Assembly: GCF_019575955.1 (NCBI RefSeq)
Contig: NZ_CP080575.1
Span: 1,054,001-1,118,000, forward strand
Direction of reading: 5' to 3'
Length of the DNA: 64,000 bases
Source of the DNA: Nesterenkonia pannonica
Lineage (GTDB): Bacteria; Actinomycetota; Actinomycetes; Actinomycetales; Micrococcaceae
Made by a program: the position numbers and the translations under genes. The notes under the pieces were generated by a model. That model saw only the letters and a list, made by a program, of their open reading frames with translations, was not told the DNA's origin and searched no databases. Shown here one piece after another: positions 1 to 7,942 of this stretch; the stretch's first letter is position 1, and each line of letters starts with the position of its first letter.

Positions 1-144
1 GTGAGCCACAGCCTCGCCGATGAGCGACCAGCCCATCAGTACCAGCCATGACGAAAGCATGCCGCAGACCGCGCAGGCGACGACGGCCACCAGCAGCGCA
101 TTCTGCATGAAGGGGTACTGCAGAGGGGTGAGAATGGCCTCCAT
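1..144 (-). CDS. Metal ABC transporter permease, N-terminal fragment
   Basis: This is the first 48 codons of an ABC permease that runs off the left edge. Reading leftward from ATG at 144, the product has a hydrophobic segment (ALLVAVVACAVCGMLSSWLV) followed by GWSLIGEAVAH, the usual N-terminus of ZnuB/MntB-type (ABC-3 family) manganese/zinc permeases. The start overlaps the stop of the upstream ATPase gene (TGATG), so the two are translationally coupled. It would form the membrane channel with the ATPase at 144-833 and the binding protein at 898-1848. The metal cannot be told from this fragment. Confidence 0.8.
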   Translation of the reverse strand, partial: MEAILTPLQYPFMQNALLVAVVACAVCGMLSSWLVLMGWSLIGEAVAH

Positions 145-833
145 CACTGCGCTGACCCGAGCTCTCCGCCGATGGCGGCGCCGAAGGCCAGCGCCAGGTT
201 GGTCTCGGTCAGGACCTCCCGGGCTTACCGAGGCCAGGATCCGGCGATGGAGCAGAAGCACCTCATCGGCCAGGGCCCGCACCCTCCAGATGGTGCGTGG
301 ACACCAGCACTGCGGCACCGCTGCTGCGCAGTCGCCGCAGCACGCGCGTGATGAGCTCCTCCGATCCGCGGTCGACCCCGCGAACGGTTCGTCCAGCAGC
401 ATCAGAGGTGCCTCCTGCGCGAGGGCGCGCGCCACAAATGCCCGCTTGCGCTGCCCCCGGAAAGCTGACCGATCCCGCGCTGACGGAGCTCCAGAAGGCT
501 CACATCCGCCAGCGCCTGCTCCGCCGCGGCGCGGTCCGCCGCGGAGGGCCGACGGGTCAGGCCCTGATGGGCGAAACGACCCTGCATCACCACTTCCTCC
601 ACGGTGATGGGAAAAGCCATGTCCACCGCATCCTGCTGCGGCACATAGCTGACCCGGTTGTGCCGCCGTGCCGCCGCAGGGCGCTCGCCGAAGAGATGCA
701 CCTCCCCGGCAGAGGGAGTCACCAAGCCCAGCAGGACGCTGAAGAGCGTGGACTTGCCTGAGCCGTTGGCTCCGAGCAGTGCTGTGATGCTCCCCGGGCG
801 GAGGCTGAAGGAGATGTCCTCCAGAGCGGTCAC
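144..833 (-). CDS. Metal ABC transporter ATP-binding protein (MntC/ZnuC type)
   Basis: ATP-hydrolysing subunit of the importer. The Walker A motif GANGSGKST lies near residue 22, the Q-loop is in SYVPQQDAVD, and the signature reads LSGG followed by QRKR. The Walker B LMLLDEPFAGVD and switch His in STHH are visible after frame changes. The frame breaks at a C-run near 454-458 (one G missing from LSGGQ on the coding strand) and again near 376-379; two further shifts lie near 285 and 230. With these repaired the protein is about 230 residues, normal for the family. It overlaps the permease gene and is followed upstream by the binding protein, giving the order binding protein-ATPase-permease. Confidence 0.85.
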
Positions 834-897
834 CCCGAATAGCTTACCGTCAGGGCAGACACCACCGCGGGGTCATGCCCAGGGCCTACTGCAGAGG

Positions 898-1848
898 TCA
901 TTCAGCGGCCTCGAGGATGGTGGTCATGTTGTGCTCCAGCAGGTCGAGGTAGGTGGGTGCGACGCCGTCGGCCTCGGTGAGGAGTCGACATAGAGGGTCT
1001 CGCCGAGCTGGGCTCCTGTGGCCTCAGCGACCTGTCTCTGCGGGCCGTCGTTGACCGTGGACTCGCAGAAGATCGTGTCGACGTCGTGGGTCTGGACGAA
1101 CTCGATCTGAGCCTCCACCTGCTGGGGCGAGCCCTCATCCTCGGCATTCAGGGGCCACAGGTAGTGCTCCGTGAGCCTGAGATCCTCCGCGGCGTAGCTG
1201 AAGGCGCCTCGCAGGAGACGACGAATATCTCTGAGCCGACGCTCTGGGCGCGCTCCTGGGCACTGGCGGACAGCCTCGAGTTGGCCCCGCAGTTCGTCCG
1301 CGTTGTCCTCAAAGAGTTCGGCCTCCTCGGGAACCAGATCCGCCAAAGCAGCTTCGATGTTGTCGACGTAGGTCAGGGCCTTCTCCGGAGAGAGCCACGC
1401 GTGAGGGTCAGTGGGCATCTCCGCTGAGTCGCCCTGATCATCGGGATGGCCGGGGACGCGCGTAATGGGGTGCGCGTCGATGCCGTCAGTGGCAGTGACC
1501 ACGGGTGCGTCACCCTGAGCGATGAACTGATCGAACCATTCCTCGAGTCCCAAGCCGTTCTCGATGACCAGGTCGGCGTCGCTTGCCGCAGCCACATCTG
1601 AGGGGAGGGGTCGTACTCATGCACCTCGGCCCCACCGGGGTGATCGACTGCACCTGCACAGCGTCATCGGCGATGTGAGCGGTTATATCCTCCAGCACGC
1701 TGAAAGTCGTCAGCACCAAGGGGTTCTGGGAGTCGGCCTCGGAGCCGTCCTCACCGGCGCAGGAGGTGACAGTCAGGGCCGATGCGAGCAGAGCTGCTGG
1801 GACCGCTGCGCGTGGAGCGCATCGCGCGGGCCTCGTTGAGTGCAGCAT
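898..1848 (-). CDS. Metal ABC transporter substrate-binding lipoprotein
   Basis: Extracytoplasmic metal-binding protein of the SBP_bac_9 (ZnuA/MntA/TroA) family. It starts at ATG 1848 with a lipoprotein signal ending in the lipobox region ALTVTSCAG. Family landmarks are LVLTTFSVLEDI after the signal, VIENGLGLEEWFDQF, the metal-ligand motif DPHAWLSPEKA, and near the C-terminus FCESTVND then LYVDS. The C-terminus continues in another frame to ILEAAE and TGA at 900-898. The reading frame breaks near 1610 and 1000, with a possible compensated pair near 1240. The intervening stretch is acidic, without the His-rich loop typical of zinc-specific ZnuA, so manganese is at least as likely as zinc. An inverted repeat just upstream (1862-1877) is a plausible operator. 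Confidence 0.85.
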
Positions 1849-1861
1849 AGAAAAACTCTAG

Positions 1862-1877
1862 TTTAGTGGTGACTAAA
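1862..1877 (-). promoter_or_regulatory. Inverted repeat upstream of the metal importer, candidate operator
   Basis: TTTAGT-GGTG-ACTAAA is a perfect 6+6 inverted repeat with a 4-base spacer, 14 bases upstream of the start codon of the binding-protein gene, in an unusually AT-rich patch. The position and symmetry suit a DtxR/MntR-type metalloregulator that blocks transcription when metal is plentiful. The regulator is an inference; no such gene is in the window. Confidence 0.45.
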
Positions 1878-1901
1878 AAGTCTACCGATCAGCTGTTCGG
1901 C

Positions 1902-2716
1902 TCAGGCGATGGGTGTGGCCGCGTCGGGTGCCAGCGCTGCCAGAGCCGCCTCGTGGAGGAGGCCATTGGTGGCCAGAGCATTCGCGCCGCTGCACCCAGG
2001 GTCTCCGTCCAACGAGGTGAAGCGCCCGCCCGCCTCCGTCACGATCGGCACCAGTGCCGCCATGTCATAGAGCTCGAGCTCGGGCTCCGCCGCGATGTCC
2101 ACCGCGCCCTCCGCGACCAGGCAGTAGGACCAGAAATCCCCATAGGCACGCGTTCGCCACACGGTCTCTGTGAACTCTAAGAAGTTGCGCGAGCGGCCAA
2201 GGTCTCTCCAGCCGTCCAGGGAGGAGTAGGAGAAGGATGCGTCCTGCGCAGCCGAGACCTTCGAGACGCTGAGCTGCTTGGCCTGCGCCAGCGACTTCCC
2301 GTATATGCGCCGCCGCCCTGAGCAGCCCACCAGCGGCGCCCCAGCGCAGGCGCGGAGACCACACCGACCACAGGCTCACCATGATCCAGCAGGGCGATCA
2401 GCGTTGCCCAGACCGGGACTCCCCGGATGAAGTTCTTCGTTCCGTCGATCGGATCGAGCACCCAACGCCGGGGCCCGGACCCTGACTCGCCGAACTCCTC
2501 GCCGTAGACCGCGTCGCGTCCGCGCACCCGGCCGAGCTGGCTGCGGATGAGCTCCTCGGCCTGCCGGTCCGCGACCGTCACAGGAGACAGATCCGGCTTG
2601 GTCTCCACCTCAAAGTCCAGCGACCTGAAGTAGGACATATTCTGCGAATCCACAGAGTCGGCAATCATATGCGCCAGGCGCAGGTCATCGGTGTAGGGGC
2701 TGGAGGCGATGCTCAT
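1902..2716 (-). CDS. hisN: Histidinol-phosphatase, inositol monophosphatase family
   Basis: Mg-dependent phosphatase of the IMPase fold, probably removing phosphate from histidinol phosphate, as in actinobacterial HisN; inositol monophosphate is the alternative substrate. The N-terminal half shows the catalytic motifs GEEFGE and WVLDPIDGTKNF. The C-terminal half, in another frame after about 2320, shows ELELYDMAALVPIVTEAGG, the second metal/substrate motif, and ends DAATPIA. The total of about 270 residues is normal. It is the last gene of a minus-strand run DoxX-aroA-rsgA-hisN, 9 bases after rsgA. No other his genes are nearby, which is common for HisN in Micrococcales. Confidence 0.85.
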
Positions 2717-2725
2717 GAGCTCAGG

Positions 2726-3924
2726 CTACGTCGACACCTGCACCAGCTTAAGATATTTGGGCCCCACGGCGGGCGATTCGCCTCCCTCAGGGCCAAAGTA
2801 GGGCAGCAGAGACTGTGTGATGCGGACCTGGCGCTCAGGCGCCGAGCCTCTTCTCCGCCGGGCCCTCCTCTGCGCCGGCATGAGCGAACTCAGGAGGCCC
2901 CGGAGGCTCGCCAGACGAGCGGGCCCATGCTCCCGGCACCGCCCTGCTCCACATAGGCATCCAGGGCGCACCCCGGCGGGAGACTCATGCGTGCAGCCCG
3001 GCTCGCAGTCGACAGACCCCTCCACGAGATCCTCGAAGGCGGACAGCACATCGTCAGGGTCAACATGAGCCAGCCCGAAGCTGCGCACCCCGGGAGTGTC
3101 GATCACCAGGCCCGTGCTGCCCAGTGTGAGAGCCACCGCGCTTGAGCTCGTATGCTTTACCGCGCCCGGTGACGGCGTTGACGCCGCCGGTGGCCCGATC
3201 CGCCCCCGTCAGCTCATTCACCATCGTCGACTTGCCGACCCCCGAATGCCTGATCAGTGCGGTCACATGACCGCTCAGAAGCTCACGCAGAGACGCGACG
3301 GAGGCTGGGTCGAGCCCATCGCTCTCCGCCTCGTCAGCACCCGACCGGGCGGACACCACGATCTCCAGGTCCAGTCCCCGTAGTGGCTCACCAGCCCTGC
3401 AGGATCCGAGGCGCTCTCCGCCAAGTCGCCCTTCGTGACGAGAAGGACCGGTCGAATGCCAGCCTCGAAGGCCGCCACCAGAGCGCGGTCGATGAAGCCG
3501 GTCCGCGGCTCCGGGTCAGCCGCAGCCACCACAATCAGAAGCTGATCGGCGTTGGCCACGATGACTCGCTCCGCATCGTCGGTGTCGTCTGCGGAGCGGC
3601 GCAGCAGCGAGGACCGGTCCTCGATGCGGACCAGACGTGCCAGCGAGCCCTCGTTGCCCGAGGTGTCGCCGACCAACCCCACCACGTCACCCGCGACCAC
3701 AGGCGTCCGGCCCTCCGCCGAGCGACGCATGGCCTTGCCGCGCATGGCCGTGACCGGGCGGGAGTCATCAAGCATCGACACGGTGTACCGGCCGCGGTCC
3801 ACCTGGACCACCCTGCCCAGCTCAGCATCGAGATGCGAAGGGGCGTCCTTCGTGCGCGGGCGGGATCCTTCTTATTGGGCCGAATCCTGGCCCGAGACTC
3901 ATCCCAGCTGTCCCACTTGCTCAT
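2726..3924 (-). CDS. rsgA: Ribosome small subunit GTPase RsgA
   Basis: Circularly permuted GTPase that acts late in 30S maturation. The start at 3924 gives MSKWDSWDESRARIRPNKK. An OB-fold follows (VVQVDRGRYTVSML, VVAGDVVGLVGD), then the G domain in permuted order: NADQLLIVVAAADP, LLVTKGDL (G4), SGVGKSTMVNELTG (G1) and VIDTPGVRSFGL (G3). A zinc-knuckle region with CEPGCTHE lies near the end. Frame breaks occur near 3840, 3345, 3140 and 2970; in the third, the family segment GKHTSSSAVAL is recoverable only by changing frame. It lies 5 bases after aroA, a pairing common in Actinobacteria. Confidence 0.87.
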
Positions 3925-3928
3925 AGCG

Positions 3929-5257
3929 TCAGCTGATCAACGCCGCCCAGCGGGCGGGGAAATCTGGCATCGTCTTCGCTGTGGTGCCGATGTCGTCGAC
4001 CTCCACACCATCGAGAACGAGGCCCATCATGGCGCCGAAGGTCGCCATGCGATGGTCCGCGTAGGCATGAACCAGAGCACCATGCTGCGCGGGGGCCGTG
4101 ACGCGGAATCCATCCTCCGTCTCCTCCGCGGATCCGCCCAGGCGACGGATCTCCGCCACGAGCGCCGCAAGCCGGTCTGTCTCGTGGCCTCGGAGGTGCT
4201 GCACCGAGGTGAACGTCGTCTCGCCGTCCGCCGCGGCGGCCAGAGCAGCCACCGTCGGGGTCAGCTCGGCGGTGCCGTCGACCGTTCCTGGGCTGACCAG
4301 CCTCGGGGCCGTGCACCGTCAGGGTGCCGGTGCTCTCCGAGGTAGGTGCAAGAGTCGTCTCACAGCCGAAGTCCTCCAGCAGCCGGGGCCAGCGCTTACC
4401 GATCTGCGTCGACTCCAGCGGCCAGCCCTCCATCGAGACCTCGCCCGCCGTCAGAGCTGCCGCGCAGAGGAAGGGGCCCGCGTTCGACAGGTCAGGCTCC
4501 ACACGCACTGTGAAGCCGGTGATCTCGCCCGGATCCACCCGCCAGGCGAACGGGGCCGGAGACGATGCGCGAGCACCCACCTCCTGAAGAACCGCCATCG
4601 TCATCTCCACGTGCTCGAGCGAGGGAACCTGCGCACCCGAATGGCGCAGCGTGAGCCCTCGCGGAACAGGGGCGCGGCCAGGAGCAGCCCGGAGACAAAC
4701 TGGCTGGAGGCAGAGGCGTCGATGGTGACCTCGCCGCCGACGACGCCCCTGCGGGGATGCACCGTGAAGGGCAGGAACCCGGGCTCTCCGTGCTCCTCGA
4801 TCTCTGCCCCCAATGCGCGCAGGCCGTCGAGCACCGCTCCCATCGGGCGAACGCGCGCTTCAGGGTCACCGTCGAAGCGCACTGCCCGGCCCGTGAGAGC
4901 CGCCACCGCCGGAAGGAAGCGCATGACGGTGCCATGAGTCCGCAGTCGATCTCGGCCGGACTGCCATCATCGGGGGCGTCCCACACGATGGGGAGACCCG
5001 CAGCGTCTCCTCACCCTCCGTGTCCGGCATGCGCTCGACCGAGGCGCCCAGCACCTCCAGCCCGGCGAGCATGAGATCCGAATCCCGCGACCTCAGCGGA
5101 TTGATCACGGTGGCAGGGCCTCGGCCCAAGCCTGCGAGCAGAAGGAACCGGTTCGTCAGCGACTTCGACGCCGGAACAGACACCTGCCCACGCACCGGTG
5201 CCCCGGCCTGGGAGCATTCCAGAACGGGGGCACCGGGGTGTGAGCAGCAGCCTTCAA
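3929..5257 (-). CDS. aroA: 3-phosphoshikimate 1-carboxyvinyltransferase (EPSP synthase)
   Basis: Transfers enolpyruvate from PEP to shikimate-3-phosphate, the sixth shikimate step. The N-terminal substrate motif [12 protein letters not shown] and [15 protein letters not shown] lie near 5180-5080. Next come [34 protein letters not shown] (phosphate-binding), [30 protein letters not shown] and the C-terminal [15 protein letters not shown]. Four frames are needed, with breaks near 5200, 4985, 4630 and 4290. No ATG fits the N-terminus; a TTG at 5257 directly after the DoxX stop is the best start, uncertain. The window also holds the first shikimate enzyme (46526-47956), but far away and not co-transcribed. 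Confidence 0.9.
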
Positions 5258-5259
5258 AT

Positions 5260-5909
5260 TCAGGAGACCCGCTTCTTCGTGGTATTCGCGGCCTTCTCGG
5301 CCTTCTTCGCCGCCGAGCGGGCCGTCTGAGAGGCCTTCTTCTCGGCCGCCTTGAACTGCTTCTTGGCGTCGTTCTCCAGGGACTTCAGCGCCTTGGAGGC
5401 ATCGGCGCCCAGACCCTCAGCCCGCTTCACGGTCTTCTCGCCGAAGCGCGCGCCCTTCTTCTTGGAGCTCTTCGCGATGTGCTCGGCCCTCCATGCCAGG
5501 GAAGGCTTGCCGTTGAGATCCACGGAGGCCAGGCCCAGACCGCCCAGGATGCCCAGGTTCTTCACCAGAGACTTGCGCTGCGCGGTGACGTCGTCCGATG
5601 TCTCGAGCGAGGCCGTGCGGTACTCCGCGTAGGCCTCCAGGGCGTGGACCTTGGCGAGCGCGAGCGCGGACAGCCGTGGGAACTTGCCGATGGCAAGGGC
5701 CGTGCCGGTGATCTCGACGCCTGCGATCACATAGTTGGCCATCTTGGGATTCTGCGCTGCGGCCTCCGCCTGCGGGACGATCGAAGCGACCTCCTCGGTG
5801 ACGGGCTTCAGCTGCTCGGCCGCCTCGTCCGCGTTGCGCAGGCGGTCCACGCCGTTTGCTATGAAGACGGCTCCCAGCAGGGGCGGGCAGCTTTGCGGAC
5901 CAGGGACAT
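5260..5909 (-). CDS. DoxX family membrane protein
   Basis: Integral membrane protein of the DoxX family, whose members are linked to redox and membrane sulfur chemistry; its reaction here is unknown. The start ATG at 5909 has a good ribosome site (AGGAGG, 5 bases upstream). After a frame break near 5870 the product reads GVDRLRNADEAAEQLKPV, then several hydrophobic stretches (YVIAGVEITGTALAIG, LVKNLGILGGLGLASVD). The last 70 residues form a Lys/Ala-rich tail ending KKAEKAANTTKKRVS. It heads the run DoxX-aroA-rsgA-hisN and is transcribed divergently from sigR. Confidence 0.75.
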
Positions 5910-5985
5910 CGGAATCCTCCTAGAATTCGGCGGCGACAGTAGGTGATCTGTCCAACTCCGTCCCCAATCTACCCATAAGAGCACA

Positions 5986-6011
5986 GGAATGACATGCGGG
6001 GCGTCGTCGTT
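5986..6011 (+). promoter_or_regulatory. SigR-type promoter of sigR (autoregulation)
   Basis: GGAAT at 5986-5990, exactly 18 bases, then GTT at 6009-6011. This matches the consensus known for the thiol-stress sigma factor SigR/SigH (GGAAT-N18-GTT). It lies immediately upstream of sigR, so the factor should drive its own gene, as in Streptomyces and Mycobacterium. The expected transcript start falls next to an ATG at 6020. Confidence 0.75.
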
Positions 6012-6079
6012 GTCCCCATATGACAGTGGCCACCTTGGAGAAGCCTGACGGTGCGCTCGGGCCAGTAGACTCGGATGTG

Positions 6080-6745
6080 ATGAGTGAGTCCAAAGCTGAC
6101 GCCGCCCACGCCCGGACCGTCGAGATCGACTCCGAACCGCCGGAGAATGCGGAGCTCGACGTCGGAGCGGAGAGCGACCGTGCCCGGCGGGTGCGATTCG
6201 AGCGCGACGCTATGCAGTACGTCGACCAGCTCTACTCCGCTGCCATGCGGATGACGCGCAATCCCCAGGATGCCGAGGATCTGGTCCAGGAGGCGTACAC
6301 GAAGGCCTATTCGGCGTTCCACCAGTACAAGCCTGGAACGAACCTCAAGGCGTGGCTGTACCGCATTCTCACCAACACCTACATCAACATCTACCGCAAG
6401 AAGCAGCGCCAGCCGCACCAGGCCAACACCGACACCGTCGAGGACTGGCAGATGGCGCAGGCCGCCGAGCACACCAGCTCAGGGCTGCGCTCGGCGGAGG
6501 CCGAAGCGCTGGACCACCTCCCCGACAGCGACGTCAAAGAGGCCCTGCAGAAGATTCCGGAGGAGTTCCGCTTAGCGGTCTACTTCTCCGATGTCGAAGG
6601 ATTTGCGTACAAGGAGATCGCTCAGATCATGGACATCCCGATCGGCACGGTCATGTCCAGACTCCATCGCGGCCGCAAGCTGCTGCGCAGTCTGCTGGCC
6701 GACTACGCCCGTGAGCGCGGATTCAGCCGAAAGGAGGGCAAATGA
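6080..6745 (+). CDS. sigR: RNA polymerase sigma factor SigR (ECF, thiol-oxidative stress)
   Basis: ECF sigma factor that directs transcription of thiol-redox genes under disulfide stress. Region 2 shows [20 protein letters not shown] and [13 protein letters not shown] with [18 protein letters not shown]. Region 4 shows [19 protein letters not shown] and [18 protein letters not shown]. The frame is unbroken. ATG 6080 gives 221 residues ([12 protein letters not shown]). An in-frame ATG at 6020, 9 bases after the promoter GTT, would add 20 residues and might be a second, stress-induced start. The stop overlaps the rsrA start. One TTA codon at 6571-6573 is odd for this GC content and may be a miscall. 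Confidence 0.93.
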   Translation: MSESKADAAHARTVEIDSEPPENAELDVGAESDRARRVRFERDAMQYVDQLYSAAMRMTRNPQDAEDLVQEAYTKAYSAFHQYKPGTNLKAWLYRILTNTYINIYRKKQRQPHQANTDTVEDWQMAQAAEHTSSGLRSAEAEALDHLPDSDVKEALQKIPEEFRLAVYFSDVEGFAYKEIAQIMDIPIGTVMSRLHRGRKLLRSLLADYARERGFSRKEGK

Positions 6746-7059
6746 TGGGTGAGAGCATCGATCCCGAGAAGGCCGCCCGCGCTGCGGAGGCCATGACGGA
6801 CTGCCTGAACTGTGACGACGACGAGGCCCAGCAGCGCTTGGAGCGCATCTACGAGTACCTCGACGGGGCGCTGTCCTACGACGACATCCGCGAGGTGCGG
6901 TCGCACCTGGAGGGCTGTCCTGAGTGCGCCTCCAACTACGACCTCGAGTGCGTCATCCGGGACACCGTTCGGCGCTGCTGCACCGAGGAGGCGCCGGAGA
7001 CGCTGAAGGTCACCATCCTGCAGCGGATCAGCACCATCCGCATCGACTCCGGACACTGA
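6742..7059 (+). CDS. rsrA: Zinc-binding redox-sensing anti-sigma factor RsrA
   Basis: Anti-sigma factor that holds SigR until disulfide formation releases it. It has the ZAS motif H-x3-C-x2-C in [15 protein letters not shown] plus an upstream Cys pair (DCLNCDDDE). Together these supply the zinc ligand and redox cysteines of RsrA/RshA proteins. The length, 104-105 residues, is normal and the frame is intact. ATGATG at 6742-6747 overlaps the sigR stop, so either ATG may be used. Being coupled to sigR keeps the two proteins in balance, and the SigR promoter at 5986 would induce both. Confidence 0.92.
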   Translation: MMGESIDPEKAARAAEAMTDCLNCDDDEAQQRLERIYEYLDGALSYDDIREVRSHLEGCPECASNYDLECVIRDTVRRCCTEEAPETLKVTILQRISTIRIDSGH

Positions 7060-7070
7060 TCCGAACAGAG

Positions 7071-7105
7071 AGAAGCCCCGCAGGATCTTGCCCTGCGGGG
7101 CTTCT
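7071..7105 (+). terminator. Stem-loop terminator shared by sigR-rsrA and bL37
   Basis: AGAAGCCCCGCAGG at 7071-7084 pairs perfectly with CCTGCGGGGCTTCT at 7092-7105 across a short loop. It lies 11 bases after the rsrA stop and 14 bases beyond the stop of the convergent bL37 gene, so it probably ends both transcripts. There is no long T-run. Confidence 0.8.
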
Positions 7106-7118
7106 TCTGGCTTGTTGC

Positions 7119-7193
7119 TCAGGTGTTTGGCCGCTTGCCGTTGTTGGCGTTCTTCTTGCGGCGGTCCCTGCGCTTGCGTCCGCGCTTGCTCAT
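7119..7193 (-). CDS. 50S ribosomal protein bL37 (24 residues)
   Basis: A tiny gene encoding 24 residues, starting MSKRGRKRRDRRKK and ending NNGKRPNT, with about half the residues Lys or Arg. Composition, length and the terminal GKRPN match bL37, a large-subunit protein first seen in mycobacterial ribosome structures. The ribosome site GGAGG lies 6 bases before ATG 7193. It faces rsrA and shares its terminator. The short length would normally exclude it, but the strong ribosome site and clear family resemblance support it. Confidence 0.85.
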   Translation of the reverse strand: MSKRGRKRRDRRKKNANNGKRPNT

Positions 7194-7231
7194 AGCAGAC
7201 CTCCTTCAATAGACAGCCGCATCAGTCTAAC

Positions 7232-7849
7232 TCAGTTCGGCAGGGGCTCCCGTATGCCCAGCCAGCGGTACCAGCCTCTGTGCATCACCAGCCACGCAAT
7301 CAGGGAGTAGGCGGCCTGCCCAGGCTGCCCATCGTTGGCGGCGAGGTCCTCCCTCCACTGGCCGTGGCTGACCAGCGGCGTGAAGGCGTCCACGTAGGTG
7401 TGGGAGCGTCGTGTGGCGACATCCTGCCAGGCGCGATTCAGCTCGGCGATCTGCTGGTTCACAGCGTCGTCGAGCGTCGGCACAGGCCTGAGCACCAGGC
7501 ACCGCACCTCCTCCTGGGCTGCGCGGTCCAATATGTTGGCCAGGTTCAGGCGTGCGCGCGCGGACGTGGTCGCTGAGCTCAGGTCGCGGGCGTTCAGTGT
7601 CACCAGAAGGTAATTCTCCGTCTGCTCGCCGAAGCGGCGGCTCGCCTCCTCCTGCCACCGCTGGGAGAGCGCCTCAACGCCCTCATCGGGCACAGCAAGG
7701 ACGAAGTGCTGCAGATTCACGGACGACAGCGGGGTCTTCGATATGACCCGTCCGAACCATCCCAGGCCTCGTGGGTCTCCGGGGCCAGTCAGCTGCTCAT
7801 CGCCCACGGCCACCAGACGCATCTGCCGGGTCTCGTGTACATCCTCCAT
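7232..7849 (-). CDS. SGNH/GDSL-like hydrolase family protein
   Basis: An intact frame of 205 residues. MRLVAVGDEQLTGPGDPRGL near the N-terminus resembles block I of SGNH hydrolases as seen in related actinobacterial proteins, but the nucleophile Ser of GDSL is absent (GDEQ). NYLLVTLNARDLSS may correspond to the later G-x-N-D block, with the Gly lost. It is therefore either a degenerate esterase or a non-catalytic relative. ATG 7849 is the longest start; ATG 7822 (MRLVAVGD) may be the true one. It lies downstream of kgd on the same strand, separated by a stem-loop at 7864-7893. Confidence 0.5.
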   Translation of the reverse strand: MEDVHETRQMRLVAVGDEQLTGPGDPRGLGWFGRVISKTPLSSVNLQHFVLAVPDEGVEALSQRWQEEASRRFGEQTENYLLVTLNARDLSSATTSARARLNLANILDRAAQEEVRCLVLRPVPTLDDAVNQQIAELNRAWQDVATRRSHTYVDAFTPLVSHGQWREDLAANDGQPGQAAYSLIAWLVMHRGWYRWLGIREPLPN

Positions 7850-7863
7850 ATCGGAAACACTAC

Positions 7864-7893
7864 AGCCCTCGCCTTCCGCAGAAGGCGAGGGCT
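7864..7893 (-). terminator. Stem-loop after kgd
   Basis: AGCCCTCGCCTTC (7864-7876) and GAAGGCGAGGGCT (7881-7893) form a perfect 13-base-pair stem with a 4-base loop. It lies 50 bases beyond the kgd stop and just upstream of the SGNH-like gene, so it probably ends the kgd transcript. The T-tract after the stem on the minus strand is weak (TGTAGTGTTT). Confidence 0.7.
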
Positions 7894-7942
7894 GAAAGCG
7901 CTGCTTGAAGGGCTTAGGCGCAGGGCCCCTGAGCGGGCGGGG

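Noticed and set aside
20..607. Long plus-strand open frames over the metal-importer genes
   Set aside because: They are Arg/Pro-rich shadows of the conserved minus-strand genes, as are most overlapping frames in this GC-rich window.
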